DNA from: Bacillota bacterium
GTDB lineage: Bacteria > Bacillota > Sulfobacillia > JAJZYS01 > JAJYTV01
NCBI GenBank assembly: GCA_021786135.1
Contig: JAJYNV010000125.1
Location: 1-9,164 of the forward strand
Direction of reading: 5' to 3'
DNA: 9,164 nt
The translations under genes and the position numbers were made by a program. Positions within the stretch are counted from its first letter, which is position 1, and each line of letters begins with the position of its first letter. Positions 1 to 6,611 of the stretch are shown in pieces. Under the pieces are notes generated by a model. The model was not told the DNA's origin, did no database searches, and was given only the letters and a program-made list of their open reading frames with translations.

Positions 1-113
1 CCGCCTACGCCCGCACGGCCGGCCTGCGCGCCGTCGCCGCAGCCGTGGCGAGACCCTACGGACCTGTGCACGTCAACATCCCCTTGCGCGCGCCCCTGCT
101 GCCGGAGGCGCCG
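1..113. repeat. Left arm of 113-bp inverted repeat (copy of menD interior)
   Basis: Positions 1-113 are the reverse complement of 881-993 (position i pairs with 994-i). By hand alignment there is one mismatch: position 91 is c where the pairing predicts a. In this arm the menD-coding sense is on the plus strand, so the minus-strand menD frame runs into antisense of itself and stops at about 56. The match ends at a shared GGCGCC palindrome (107-112 and 882-887), the kind of microhomology at which fold-back template switching or mis-assembly occurs. I treat it as a probable chimera at a contig end. A real inverted duplication cannot be excluded from this window alone. Confidence 0.93.
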
Positions 114-1420
114 ACGGCGGCGGAGACGACCCCGTCGATGCCGCTCGCGCCGCGCATGGCGAGGATGCGCTGCCCGCCGCCGCCTGGCAGGAAGCCGTCG
201 AGATCGCGCACGGGCATGCTCGAACCGACGAACAGCTGGTCGCCGGGCTGGAGCTGGGCGGCCAGGTTGTGGATCGCGGTCGCCTCGAAGGGGGCATGCG
301 CCGAGAGGAAATTCTCGGCGGCCCTGCGCGCGGCCCTGTCCGCCCGCGTGAAACGATCGAGGTACGGTGAGGCTACCGCCTCCCCCTCGAGTCCAGCGAT
401 CAGTTCCGCCACGTCGAGCTCGGCAGATCCGGTCAGAAGGAGGCCTGTAGCGAGCAGGGGATCCTGCCACGCCTCCTCGCCGGGAAGAAGGATCGTCGTG
501 TCTGGCGGCAGCGCGGCGAGCCACTGGCCAAGCGACTTCGATGTCGGCATGCCGCCGACGCGCAGGACGAGATCAGGCCTGAGATCTTCGCGCAGGTCAT
601 GGTCGCGCAGGTAGAGATCATAGGCGTCGATGCGCCCCGCGCCGTCACCCTCCAGGCTGCGAAGCCCCGAGAGCGGGTCCGCCAGCAGCGGGAAGCCGGT
701 GTACCGGGAGAGGGCAAGGAGGTCGGGCAGGGGCCGCGCAGGCGGCAGCGGCCCGGCCACGATGAGGCCGCGCCGCGCAGCCCTGATCCGACGGACGGCC
801 TCTCGCAGCAGCCTTGGGGCGCTTCTCTCCTCTCGCGCCATGCCGCGAAGGTCCTCCGGCTGTGCCGCGGGCGGCGTGAGCGGCGCCTCCGGCAGCAGGG
901 GCTCGCGCAAGGGGATGTTGACGTGCACAGGTCCGTAGGGTCTCGCCACGGCTGCGGCGACGGCGCGCAGGCCGGCCGTGCGGGCGTAGGCGGCGAGGAA
1001 CTCTCCGTCGTCTCCATCGGTCGGGAGTTCGACGAACCATTTGGCGTGCGTGCCGTAGATGCGCGTCTGGTCGATCGTCTGGTTTGCCCCTACGTCGCGC
1101 AGTTCGCGCGGCCGGTCGGCGGTCAGCACGACGAGCGGCACATGACCGTATCTGGCCTCGACGACAGCCGGCAGATAGTTTGCTGCGGCCGTGCCCGAGG
1201 TGCACACGAGCGCCGCCGGCCTACCGCTCGAGAGGCCCATGCCGAGACCGAAGTATCCGGCGGAGCGCTCGTCGAGCAGAACATGCAACCGCAGTTCGGG
1301 GAATGCCGCAAAAGCGAGGGCGAGCGGCGTCGACCTGGACCCAGGGCTCACGACGACGTCTTCGACGCCAGCGTCGCGGAGTGCGGCGGCGAAATGCATC
1401 AGGGGCAGGTACTGGTTCAC
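114..1420 (-). CDS. menD: SEPHCHC synthase MenD, 3'-truncated
   Basis: MenD is the thiamine-diphosphate enzyme that joins 2-oxoglutarate (as succinic semialdehyde-ThDP) to isochorismate, giving SEPHCHC in menaquinone synthesis. I place the start at GTG 1418-1420. It overlaps the menF stop in GTGA, and AGGAGG (1431-1436, read on the minus strand) lies 10 nt upstream. Visible motifs are SPGSRSTPLALA (res. 25-36), the ThDP-activating Glu51 in LLDERSAGYFGLG, CTSGTAAANYLPAVVEA (73-89), LTADRPRELRDVGANQTIDQ (99-118), ARPYGPVHVNIPL, FVGSSMPVR (Ser and Arg matching E. coli S391/R395) and MRGASGIDGVVS. About 435 residues are present, against roughly 550-580 usual. The C-terminal ThDP/Mg motif (GDLxFxHD type) is missing because the sequence turns into the inverted repeat near 113. 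I think this is an assembly truncation, not a pseudogene. The open frame upstream of 1420 (to 2215) is a menF shadow. Confidence 0.95.
881..993. repeat. Right arm of 113-bp inverted repeat (genuine menD sequence)
   Basis: This arm lies inside the intact part of menD and encodes the conserved stretch with ARPYGPVHVNIPLREPLL. It is therefore the original copy, and 1-113 is the misplaced one. The arms are separated by 767 bp (114-880). The single difference (903 versus 91) would change the Glu of LREPLL to Ala in the left copy. Confidence 0.93.
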
Positions 1421-2748
1421 GTCCGGATCGCCTCCTGGAGGGCCTCGCGGAGGGGGCGGAACTTGAGATCGGTTTCCTTGAGCTCCTCGTCGGGATCGGA
1501 ATCCTCCACGATGCCCGAACCGGCCCAGAGTGTTGCCACCCGACCCCGCACGAGAGCGCAGCGGATGGCCACGTCGAACTCCCCCTCGCCGTCCCGAGCG
1601 GCGTAGCCGATCGCGCCGCCGTAGAGGCCGCGCGGCGCTCTCTCGTGTTCGAATATCCACGACAGCGCGAGGCCCTGCGGCGTGCCGCCCAGGGCGGGCG
1701 TCGGATGCAGGGCGTCGGCGAGCGTGAATATCGTCTCCCGCGCCCCGAGTGGCGTACGCACCGGAGTGTAGAGGTGCTGCACGCTCTTCAGGCGCTTGAG
1801 CGAAGGCGCCGCAGCCACTTCCGGCGCGAGGCCGCGCGCCCGCAGGGCCCCTTCCACCGCCGTCACGACGAAGTGGTGCTCGGCTCGGTTCTTGGCGCTG
1901 CGCAGGAGCTCCTGGCCGATGGCCCGGTCCTCCTCGGTGGTCGCACCGCGCGGAGCGGACCCCGCCAGGCAAGCCACCTCCGCCGTGCCATCCGCGACGC
2001 GCACGAGGCGCTCTGGCGTCGCGCCGAGGAAGGTGCGTCCCTTCCGGTGGAAGGCGAAGATGTTGCAATCCGGTTCGTGCAGCGACAGCTCGCGCACGAT
2101 ATTCGGCACGCTCCACGGCTCGCTCGCCAACGCGAGGCTCGTGCGCGCCAGCACGACCTTCTGCAGCCCACCGCTGCGAATGGCCACGCGGGCACGATCC
2201 ACCTCGTCCCGCCACGCGGCGCGACTGCCGGGCGGATCGGCGAAGACGAGGCGACCGCTCGCCGCTCTGCCAGGCATCGCCACGAGGAGCGACGCGAGGG
2301 TGTCGGGCGCGGTCGGCTGGCCGGCGTCGCCTTCCGACCGGCCCAGGAGGCGCAGCGACAGGTCGCCGTCGCGCTCTTCGAACAGCAACTGCGGTACCAT
2401 GAAGTCGGCAGGCGCGAATGGACCGAATGGCGCGGGCAGTGGGCCGCGGCCGGAGAAGCCGAAGCCGCCGAGCAGAATCGGTGCCGAGAGGCCAAGGCTT
2501 GCCGCCGCGACGGCTTCGAGCCGGTCGGCGCCGGCCGCCCGCAGTCGCAGGATCTCACCGACGCCAAGCATGCTCCGGCGTCGGTCAGCGCTCTGCCAGA
2601 ACATGTAGGGCCTGCCCAGGCCCTGCGCCAGCGCCAAGAGCTCGAGCGGCGTCTGAGGAAAGTCGCACGATGCGCAAAGCCAGCCTGCAGCGTCGCTGCG
2701 GGCAGTCTTCCAAGCGAGGGAGGCGTTCCGGACTGAATGGGCATTCAT
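1417..2748 (-). CDS. menF: Isochorismate synthase MenF
   Basis: A 443-residue chorismate-binding enzyme converting chorismate to isochorismate, the first step of menaquinone synthesis. The C-terminal catalytic domain is complete: LQKVVLAR with the general-base Lys197, FLGATPERL (240-248), the isochorismate-synthase-type loop LAGSAPRG (261-268), SAKNRAEHHFVV with metal-ligand Glu290, HLYTPVR (325-331), LHPTPALGG (347-355), YGGAIGY (376-382) and AGSGIVEDSDPDEE (409-422) with the acidic Mg site. The N-terminal third is more variable, as is usual for MenF. Lying directly upstream of menD, it is a menaquinone enzyme rather than siderophore EntC/DhbC or salicylate synthase; no siderophore genes are visible. 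The start is ATG 2748-2746. No Shine-Dalgarno sequence precedes it, and the -10 element ends 8 nt before the start, so the mRNA may be leaderless. In-frame alternatives downstream also lack a ribosome site. Confidence 0.95.
   Translation of the reverse strand: MNAHSVRNASLAWKTARSDAAGWLCASCDFPQTPLELLALAQGLGRPYMFWQSADRRRSMLGVGEILRLRAAGADRLEAVAAASLGLSAPILLGGFGFSGRGPLPAPFGPFAPADFMVPQLLFEERDGDLSLRLLGRSEGDAGQPTAPDTLASLLVAMPGRAASGRLVFADPPGSRAAWRDEVDRARVAIRSGGLQKVVLARTSLALASEPWSVPNIVRELSLHEPDCNIFAFHRKGRTFLGATPERLVRVADGTAEVACLAGSAPRGATTEEDRAIGQELLRSAKNRAEHHFVVTAVEGALRARGLAPEVAAAPSLKRLKSVQHLYTPVRTPLGARETIFTLADALHPTPALGGTPQGLALSWIFEHERAPRGLYGGAIGYAARDGEGEFDVAIRCALVRGRVATLWAGSGIVEDSDPDEELKETDLKFRPLREALQEAIRT
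1431..1436 (-). promoter_or_regulatory. Ribosome binding site of menD
   Basis: The plus-strand cctcct reads AGGAGG on the coding strand, 10 nt before the GTG at 1420-1418. It sits inside the 3' end of menF and decides the GTG start. With the 4-nt stop/start overlap it suggests translational coupling of menD to menF. Confidence 0.8.
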
Positions 2749-2756
2749 TTGCCATT

Positions 2757-2785
2757 ATTGTAGCGCCCCAGGACTTGCGCGACAA
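2757..2785 (-). promoter_or_regulatory. Sigma-70-like promoter for menF-menD
   Basis: Read on the minus strand, TTGTCG (-35, positions 2785-2780) and TACAAT (-10, positions 2762-2757) are separated by exactly 17 nt. The -10 matches TATAAT at five of six positions and the -35 matches TTGACA at four of six. Predicted transcription start is about 2749-2751, next to the menF ATG at 2748. The elements stand out in an otherwise GC-rich region. Experimental support is absent. Confidence 0.6.
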
Positions 2786-2786
2786 T
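2758..2786 (+). promoter_or_regulatory. Possible divergent promoter for the acpS gene string
   Basis: On the plus strand TTGTAG (2758-2763) and GACAAT (2781-2786) are also 17 nt apart. This mirrors the menF promoter because the sequence has ATTGT at 2757-2761 and ACAAT at 2782-2786. The predicted start is near 2793, giving an acpS leader of about 98 nt. The hexamers are weaker than those facing menF, so this is a tentative call. Confidence 0.4.
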
Positions 2787-2792
2787 CGCGCA
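2776..2792. promoter_or_regulatory. Operator-like 17-bp palindrome over the menF -35
   Basis: TGCGCGA CAA TCGCGCA is a perfect 7-bp inverted repeat with a 3-nt spacer, centred at 2784. It covers the whole menF -35 hexamer (2780-2785) and the possible acpS -10 hexamer (2781-2786). A dimeric regulator bound here could block both directions. I do not recognise the site as that of a named regulator. Chance palindromes of C/G are common in GC-rich DNA, but this one is non-coding and ideally placed. Confidence 0.5.
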
Positions 2793-2865
2793 GCCGCGAG
2801 GCAGGGACCTAAGCCCATCCTCCCGAAGCACGCCGTCTGGAATGCCCGCAACATCGTTGCGCTGG

Positions 2866-2879
2866 CCCGCCCGAGCGGG
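2866..2879 (+). promoter_or_regulatory. Small hairpin abutting the acpS ribosome site
   Basis: CCCGC (2866-2870), loop CCGA, GCGGG (2875-2879) form a perfect 5-bp, 4-nt-loop stem. Its 3' arm includes the first bases of the acpS Shine-Dalgarno sequence GGGGAGG (2877-2883). It could dampen translation from the TTG start. It is too short to call a terminator, and no U-run follows. Confidence 0.3.
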
Positions 2880-2883
2880 GAGG
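2877..2883 (+). promoter_or_regulatory. Ribosome binding site of acpS
   Basis: GGGGAGG lies 7 nt before the TTG at 2891-2893. It is the main reason to accept the non-ATG start, together with the family-typical N-terminus that follows (MIVGIGVD). Confidence 0.75.
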
Positions 2884-2890
2884 TTCTTCC

Positions 2891-3259
2891 TTGATCGTCG
2901 GCATCGGGGTCGATGTTGTGCAGGTCGAACGCGTGCGCAGGGCCATCTCCCGACATCCGCGCCTGCGGGAACGTCTCTTTGCCCGGGAGGAACTGCCGGC
3001 GCAAGCGGCTGCTGCCGACGTGCGATCTCTCGCGGCGCGCTTCGCGGCCAAGGAAGCGACCCGCAAGGCAATCGGCGTCTCGTCCGGCGGGACAGGCTGG
3101 CAGGACGCAGTGGTGAGCGGAGGGTACGGCGGCCCGCCGCGTCTCGAACTGCGGGGTCGATTGCTCGAGGCGGCGCAGGCCCTTGGCGCCACACGCTGGC
3201 ACCTTAGCATCACGCACGAACGCGAGTATGCAGTGGCTATGGTGGTGATCGAGTCATGA
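2891..3259 (+). CDS. acpS: Holo-[acyl-carrier-protein] synthase AcpS
   Basis: A 122-residue phosphopantetheinyl transferase, within the 115-130 residue range of AcpS. It moves 4'-phosphopantetheine from CoA to the serine of apo-ACP, activating fatty acid synthesis in the cytoplasm. Diagnostic motifs are GIGVD with metal-ligand Asp8, ARFAAKEATRKAIG with metal-ligand Glu55, WQD near residue 75, and the C-terminal HLSITHEREYAVAMVV. The start is TTG at 2891, supported by the strong ribosome site 7 nt upstream and by the family N-terminus. The gene opens a co-directional run and overlaps nnr by 4 nt in ATGA, so co-translation is likely. AcpS next to nnr and alr is a familiar arrangement in Gram-positive bacteria. 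Confidence 0.96.
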   Translation: MIVGIGVDVVQVERVRRAISRHPRLRERLFAREELPAQAAAADVRSLAARFAAKEATRKAIGVSSGGTGWQDAVVSGGYGGPPRLELRGRLLEAAQALGATRWHLSITHEREYAVAMVVIES

Positions 3260-4752
3260 AGGTCACGACGGCTGACGAGATGCGGAGGGCCGAGGGCCTG
3301 GCGGCGGAACACGGATTGACGAGCGAGATCCTGATGGAGACGGCGGGCCACGCCCTGGCGATGGAACTGCTGCGTCAGGTGCCTGGGCGTCCGCGCGTCC
3401 TGGTTCTGGCGGGACCGGGACAGAACGGCGGCGACGGGCTTACCGCCGCGCGGCATCTCCTGGCCAAGGCGCATGCGGTGGAGATCTGGCTGCTGGCGGA
3501 TCCCGGCCGTCTGCGCGGCGTGGCGAGGCTGCAGTTCGAGCGGCTCAAGGATGTGCCGGAGGTTACCTGGATCCAGGCGGACGCTACGCCCAGCGGCCGC
3601 TTCGACGGTGCGATCGACGCCATGTTCGGCACGTCGCTGCGCGGACAGCTCGGTGGCAACGTACTGCGTGCCGTGCGATACCTCGAAGCGATCGGCGTGC
3701 CCGTCGTAGCCGCCGACCTTCCCTCGGGCGTCGAGCCTGACACCGGGCAGATCGCGGGAGCCGCGGTCCGTGCGACGTCCACGGTGGCGCTGGGCGCCTT
3801 GAAGCCAGGGCATCTCTTCTGGCCGGGCAGGGACTACTGCGGCGAGGTGGTGCTGGAACCGCTGGGTCTTCTGCCCCAGTGGCTCGAGCACGCGCAACTC
3901 GAGCGGGTGGAGGCACTCCCACCGATCGACGTGCCGCCGACGGCCGGCAAGGGTGCGTACGGGCGGACGGTCATCGTGGCCGGGAGCGCGCATTACCCAG
4001 GCGCTGCCTGGCTCGCGGCCCGCGGCGCACTCAAGGGTGGCAGCGGTCTTACCGTGCTGGCGTCGGTCGGACAGGTGCTGGCTCATGCCGCGGCGATGCC
4101 CGAGGTAATCCAGAGACAGCTGCAAGGGCACGGCTCGGGCGTCGTCGACCCGGCAGTGCTGAGCTCTTCCGTGTTCCACGATGCTACGGCAGTCGTCATC
4201 GGCCCCGGACTCGATCGCATGGATGCGCAGGCAAGGCACCTCTGGCTTCAGCTTTACCTCAGTGTGCGTCGCCCCCTGGTGCTGGACGCGGACGGACTGA
4301 GACCGATCCAGGGCCGCCTTGACGCGCTGCGCCGCCGCTGCGGCCCCACCGTCCTGACGCCGCATGCCGGCGAGGCGGGGCGGCTGCTGGGACGCACGGT
4401 GACCGATGATGCTCCTTCACGGGTGCAGGCTGCGCGCGAGATCGCCGAAAGGAGCGGTGCCGTCGTGCTTCTCAAAGGGCATCCGACGTTCGTGGCTGCA
4501 CCTTGGGGGCACGTAGGCGTTGTCGACAGGGGTGGACCTGAGCTTGCCACCGGTGGTACGGGCGATGTTCTGAGCGGTGCACTGGGTGCACAGCTGGCGC
4601 AGGGATTCGCCGCGCGCCCAGCGGCCGAGCGGGCGGCGCTCGGCCATGCCATGGCCGGTGCACTCCTCAGGCGGAGACTTGTGCGCGGTGGTCTCGCGAG
4701 CGAGATCGCAGATCTCCTGCCGCTTGCCTTCGGGGGACGTGCCGATGCGTAG
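3256..4752 (+). CDS. nnr: Bifunctional NAD(P)H-hydrate epimerase / ADP-dependent dehydratase
   Basis: This 498-residue two-domain repair enzyme restores NADH and NADPH damaged by hydration. The N-terminal YjeF_N epimerase domain (about 1-215) interconverts R- and S-NAD(P)HX; it shows VLAGPGQNGGDGLTAARHL (50-68), DAMFGTSLRG (121-130) and ADLPSGVEPDTG (153-164). The ribokinase-like dehydratase domain (about 232-495) shows KGAYGRTVIVAGSAHYPGAA (232-251), VIGPGLD (314-320), LVLDADGL (341-348), LTPHAGEAGRLLG (367-379), LLKGHPTFVA and ATGGTGDVLSG (431-441) with the catalytic Asp437. Length and domain order match full-size Nnr, and no key motif is missing. The ATG start overlaps the acpS stop by 4 nt; the 3' end overlaps alr by 8 nt. 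It is probably expressed as part of the acpS string. Confidence 0.96.
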   Translation: MKVTTADEMRRAEGLAAEHGLTSEILMETAGHALAMELLRQVPGRPRVLVLAGPGQNGGDGLTAARHLLAKAHAVEIWLLADPGRLRGVARLQFERLKDVPEVTWIQADATPSGRFDGAIDAMFGTSLRGQLGGNVLRAVRYLEAIGVPVVAADLPSGVEPDTGQIAGAAVRATSTVALGALKPGHLFWPGRDYCGEVVLEPLGLLPQWLEHAQLERVEALPPIDVPPTAGKGAYGRTVIVAGSAHYPGAAWLAARGALKGGSGLTVLASVGQVLAHAAAMPEVIQRQLQGHGSGVVDPAVLSSSVFHDATAVVIGPGLDRMDAQARHLWLQLYLSVRRPLVLDADGLRPIQGRLDALRRRCGPTVLTPHAGEAGRLLGRTVTDDAPSRVQAAREIAERSGAVVLLKGHPTFVAAPWGHVGVVDRGGPELATGGTGDVLSGALGAQLAQGFAARPAAERAALGHAMAGALLRRRLVRGGLASEIADLLPLAFGGRADA

Positions 4753-5860
4753 CGCCTTCATAGAGGTGGACCTCAGGCGGCTTGCCCTCAACGTCGACCT
4801 CCTGTGCCGGTCGGCAGGGGAGCGCAAGCTGATGGCGATCGTCAAGGGCAACGCCTACGGCCACGGCGCGGTGCCGGTGGCACAGGTCGCCCTGCAGGCC
4901 GGAGCACAGTGGCTTGGCGTGGCGACGCAGTCCGAGGCGGAGGAGATCCGGCACGCCGGCATCGTCGCACCGATGCTCATTCTGGGCCACCTCAGGCCCG
5001 ACGAGTACGAGACCTGCGCCAGGCACAACGTCAGCGTCACCGTGTCGGATCCGCTCGCGATCGACCAGGCGAGCCATGTCGCGGCGCGGGCGGGCAGAAC
5101 GCTCGGCGTGCAGATCAAGCTCGACACCGGCATGGGTCGCATCGGCGCAAGACCCCAGGACGCGGTGGAACTCGGGCGGCGCATCGCAAGCAGCGAACAT
5201 CTGCGCTTCGAGGGCGTCTTCTCGCACCTCTCCTCGGCAGGCACGGACGATGCTTTCACGCAGCGTCAGATCGCGTTCTTCCAGACCGCCTTGACGAGGC
5301 TGGACAAGGCCGGGTTGCTGCCGCCATGGCGCCACATTCTCAATTCGGCGGGCACTTTGGGCGGGTATGAAGCGGACGGAACGAACCTTGTGCGCACCGG
5401 CATCGCGATGTATGGTCTCAACCCGGATGGCGTAAGTGCGCCGCCCAAGGGACTGCAGCCAGTGATGTCGGTGCATGCCCACGTGAACTTCGTCAAGCGC
5501 GTGCCGAAGGGCACTCCGGTCGGCTACGGCCAGACGTATGTGGCCGATCGCGAGATCCAGATCGCCACCCTTGGCATTGGATACGCCGATGGCTACCGGC
5601 GCAGCTATTCCGGCCGGGCGCGCGTCCTCATAGGCGGCATGCACTGGCGCGTGGCCGGGCGCATTTCCATGGACCAGACGACCGTGGCTGTCGACAGCGA
5701 TTTCCCGGTCTCGGTCGGGGATGAGGCCATCCTGATGGGACGGCAGAAGGACCGGGAGGTGACGGCGGAAGAGCTCGCGAGCCTCATCGGCACGATCAAC
5801 TACGAGGTCGTAACCGGCATGAGCGCGCGTCTACCGCGCGTCTACCGCCCCCGCAGCTGA
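4745..5860 (+). CDS. alr: Alanine racemase
   Basis: A 371-residue PLP fold-type III enzyme interconverting L- and D-alanine, the source of D-Ala for peptidoglycan. The N-terminal barrel carries the PLP Lys34 in AIVKGNAYGHGA; the usual residue after the Lys is Ala, here Gly. QIKLDTGMGRIG (about 120-131), FEGVFSHLSSA, and NLVRTGIAMYGLNP follow. The C-terminal domain carries VGYGQTY with the tyrosine that acts as the second catalytic base, TLGIGYADGYRR and GRISMDQ. The start is ATG 4745, inside the nnr 3' end (8-nt overlap), behind a purine stretch GGGGGA at about 4732-4737. The frame stays open upstream to 4577, but the family N-terminus RSAFIEVDLRRLALNV begins at 4745. A biosynthetic role is likely. 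A catabolic or recycling role with the downstream hydrolases is also possible. Confidence 0.96.
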   Translation: MRSAFIEVDLRRLALNVDLLCRSAGERKLMAIVKGNAYGHGAVPVAQVALQAGAQWLGVATQSEAEEIRHAGIVAPMLILGHLRPDEYETCARHNVSVTVSDPLAIDQASHVAARAGRTLGVQIKLDTGMGRIGARPQDAVELGRRIASSEHLRFEGVFSHLSSAGTDDAFTQRQIAFFQTALTRLDKAGLLPPWRHILNSAGTLGGYEADGTNLVRTGIAMYGLNPDGVSAPPKGLQPVMSVHAHVNFVKRVPKGTPVGYGQTYVADREIQIATLGIGYADGYRRSYSGRARVLIGGMHWRVAGRISMDQTTVAVDSDFPVSVGDEAILMGRQKDREVTAEELASLIGTINYEVVTGMSARLPRVYRPRS

Positions 5861-5894
5861 GAAGGCCGCATAACATAATCCTAGGATGGTGGTC
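5861..5894 (+). promoter_or_regulatory. Short AT-rich gap before the C26 hydrolase
   Basis: This 34-nt gap contains TAACATAAT (5871-5879), unusually AT-rich for the window, with CATAAT resembling a -10 hexamer. No -35 is visible 16-18 nt upstream. It could be a weak internal promoter. AGGA (5883-5886) lies 8 nt before the ATG at 5895 and serves as a plausible ribosome site. Confidence 0.3.
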
Positions 5895-6611
5895 ATGACT
5901 CCACTGATCGGTATCACATGCAGCGTCGACGAGCAGGCCGACCGCTTCCAGCTGAACGCGGCCTATCTCGAGGCCGTCGAGGCCGCGGGCGGCGTGCCTG
6001 TGCTTCTGGCCGGCGGCCGCGCGACGGCGCAGGAGGTGCTCTCGCGCGTCGACGGCGTCCTCTTCACGGGCGGAGTCGACCTGGATCCCTCCTACTTTGG
6101 CGAGTCGCCCCTGCCAGCGCTCGGCGAGGTCAGCCCGCGCCGGGATTCCTTCGAGGTGGAACTCTGTCGGGCGGCCTACCACGCGCAGGTACCGGCGCTC
6201 GGCATCTGCCGCGGCTGCCAGCTCATGGCGGTGGCCCTGGGCGGCGACGTCTACCAGGACCTGCCGAGCCAGCTGCCTCTTGCCATGCAGCACGTGCAGA
6301 GTGCCCCGCGCGGACATAGAAGTCACCTGGTCGCCGTGACGCCTGGTTCAGGCCTTGCTGCCGCTACCGGCATCGAGAGCCTGCGTGTCAATTCGTTCCA
6401 CCATCAGGCCGTCCGCCGGCTTCCTCAGGGCGCAGCGGTCTGTGCGGTGGCGCCGGACGGCGTCATCGAGGCGTTCGAGGACCGCTCCCACCCGTTCTGG
6501 CTCGGTGTGCAATGGCATCCGGAAGGCCTCTGGCGCGACGACGCGACGGCGCTGGCTCTCTTCCGGTCGCTCGTGAACGCTGCCAAGGAGGTTTCATCCC
6601 GTGGACGCTGA
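5895..6611 (+). CDS. Class I glutamine-amidotransferase-like C26 hydrolase (PuuD-type)
   Basis: A 238-residue protein of the peptidase C26 / gamma-glutamyl-gamma-aminobutyrate hydrolase family. The triad is visible: nucleophile Cys105 in LGICRGCQ, and His208/Glu210 in GVQWHPE. Other family marks are PLIGITC (3-9), FTGGVDLDPSYFGE (57-70) and VNSFHHQAV (165-173). Known members cleave gamma-glutamyl amide bonds, for example gamma-Glu-GABA in putrescine degradation. No putrescine genes (puuA, puuB, puuC) are in view, so the substrate is open; other gamma-glutamyl peptides are possible. I prefer the ATG at 5895 because AGGA lies 8 nt upstream and MTPLIGITC matches the family N-terminus; ATG 5886 adds three residues. 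The 3' end overlaps the next gene by 11 nt. It is a stand-alone hydrolase domain with no fused synthetase. Confidence 0.88.
   Translation: MTPLIGITCSVDEQADRFQLNAAYLEAVEAAGGVPVLLAGGRATAQEVLSRVDGVLFTGGVDLDPSYFGESPLPALGEVSPRRDSFEVELCRAAYHAQVPALGICRGCQLMAVALGGDVYQDLPSQLPLAMQHVQSAPRGHRSHLVAVTPGSGLAAATGIESLRVNSFHHQAVRRLPQGAAVCAVAPDGVIEAFEDRSHPFWLGVQWHPEGLWRDDATALALFRSLVNAAKEVSSRGR
6585..6591 (+). promoter_or_regulatory. Ribosome binding site of the asparaginase-II-like gene
   Basis: AAGGAGG lies 9 nt before GTG 6601-6603, inside the end of the C26 hydrolase gene. It favours the GTG over the in-frame ATG at 6616 and suggests coupling to the upstream gene. Confidence 0.75.

Noticed and set aside
45..614. 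Plus-strand open frame starting within the menD-like sequence
   Set aside because: It starts in the inverted copy and then runs antisense through menD. It has no family match beyond the first 23 codons and is a product of the fold-back.
1421..2215. Upstream extension of the menD frame
   Set aside because: It is antisense-free but lies wholly within menF in another frame and shows only Arg/Ala/Gly-rich text. Recognisable MenD starts at 1420 behind AGGAGG.
1084..2736. Long plus-strand frame (550 codons) antisense to menF
   Set aside because: A GC-rich shadow frame, full of Arg and Ala, with no motif. menF on the other strand is unambiguous.
2809..4365. Long minus-strand frame (518 codons) across acpS and nnr
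   Set aside because: It is antisense to two well-supported genes, crosses the gene boundary and has no recognisable domain.
4547..4556. Palindrome CCACCGGTGG
   Set aside because: It lies in the nnr codons for the conserved ATGGTGD motif and is explained by the protein sequence.
4577..4744. Longer alr start at 4577
   Set aside because: It would overlap nnr by 176 nt and add 56 residues absent from the family. The conserved N-terminus begins at 4745.
5824..5845. Tandem 11-bp repeat CGCGCGTCTAC x2
   Set aside because: It encodes the conserved C-terminal RLPRVYRP of alanine racemase. Two short copies in coding GC-rich DNA are best explained by codon choice.
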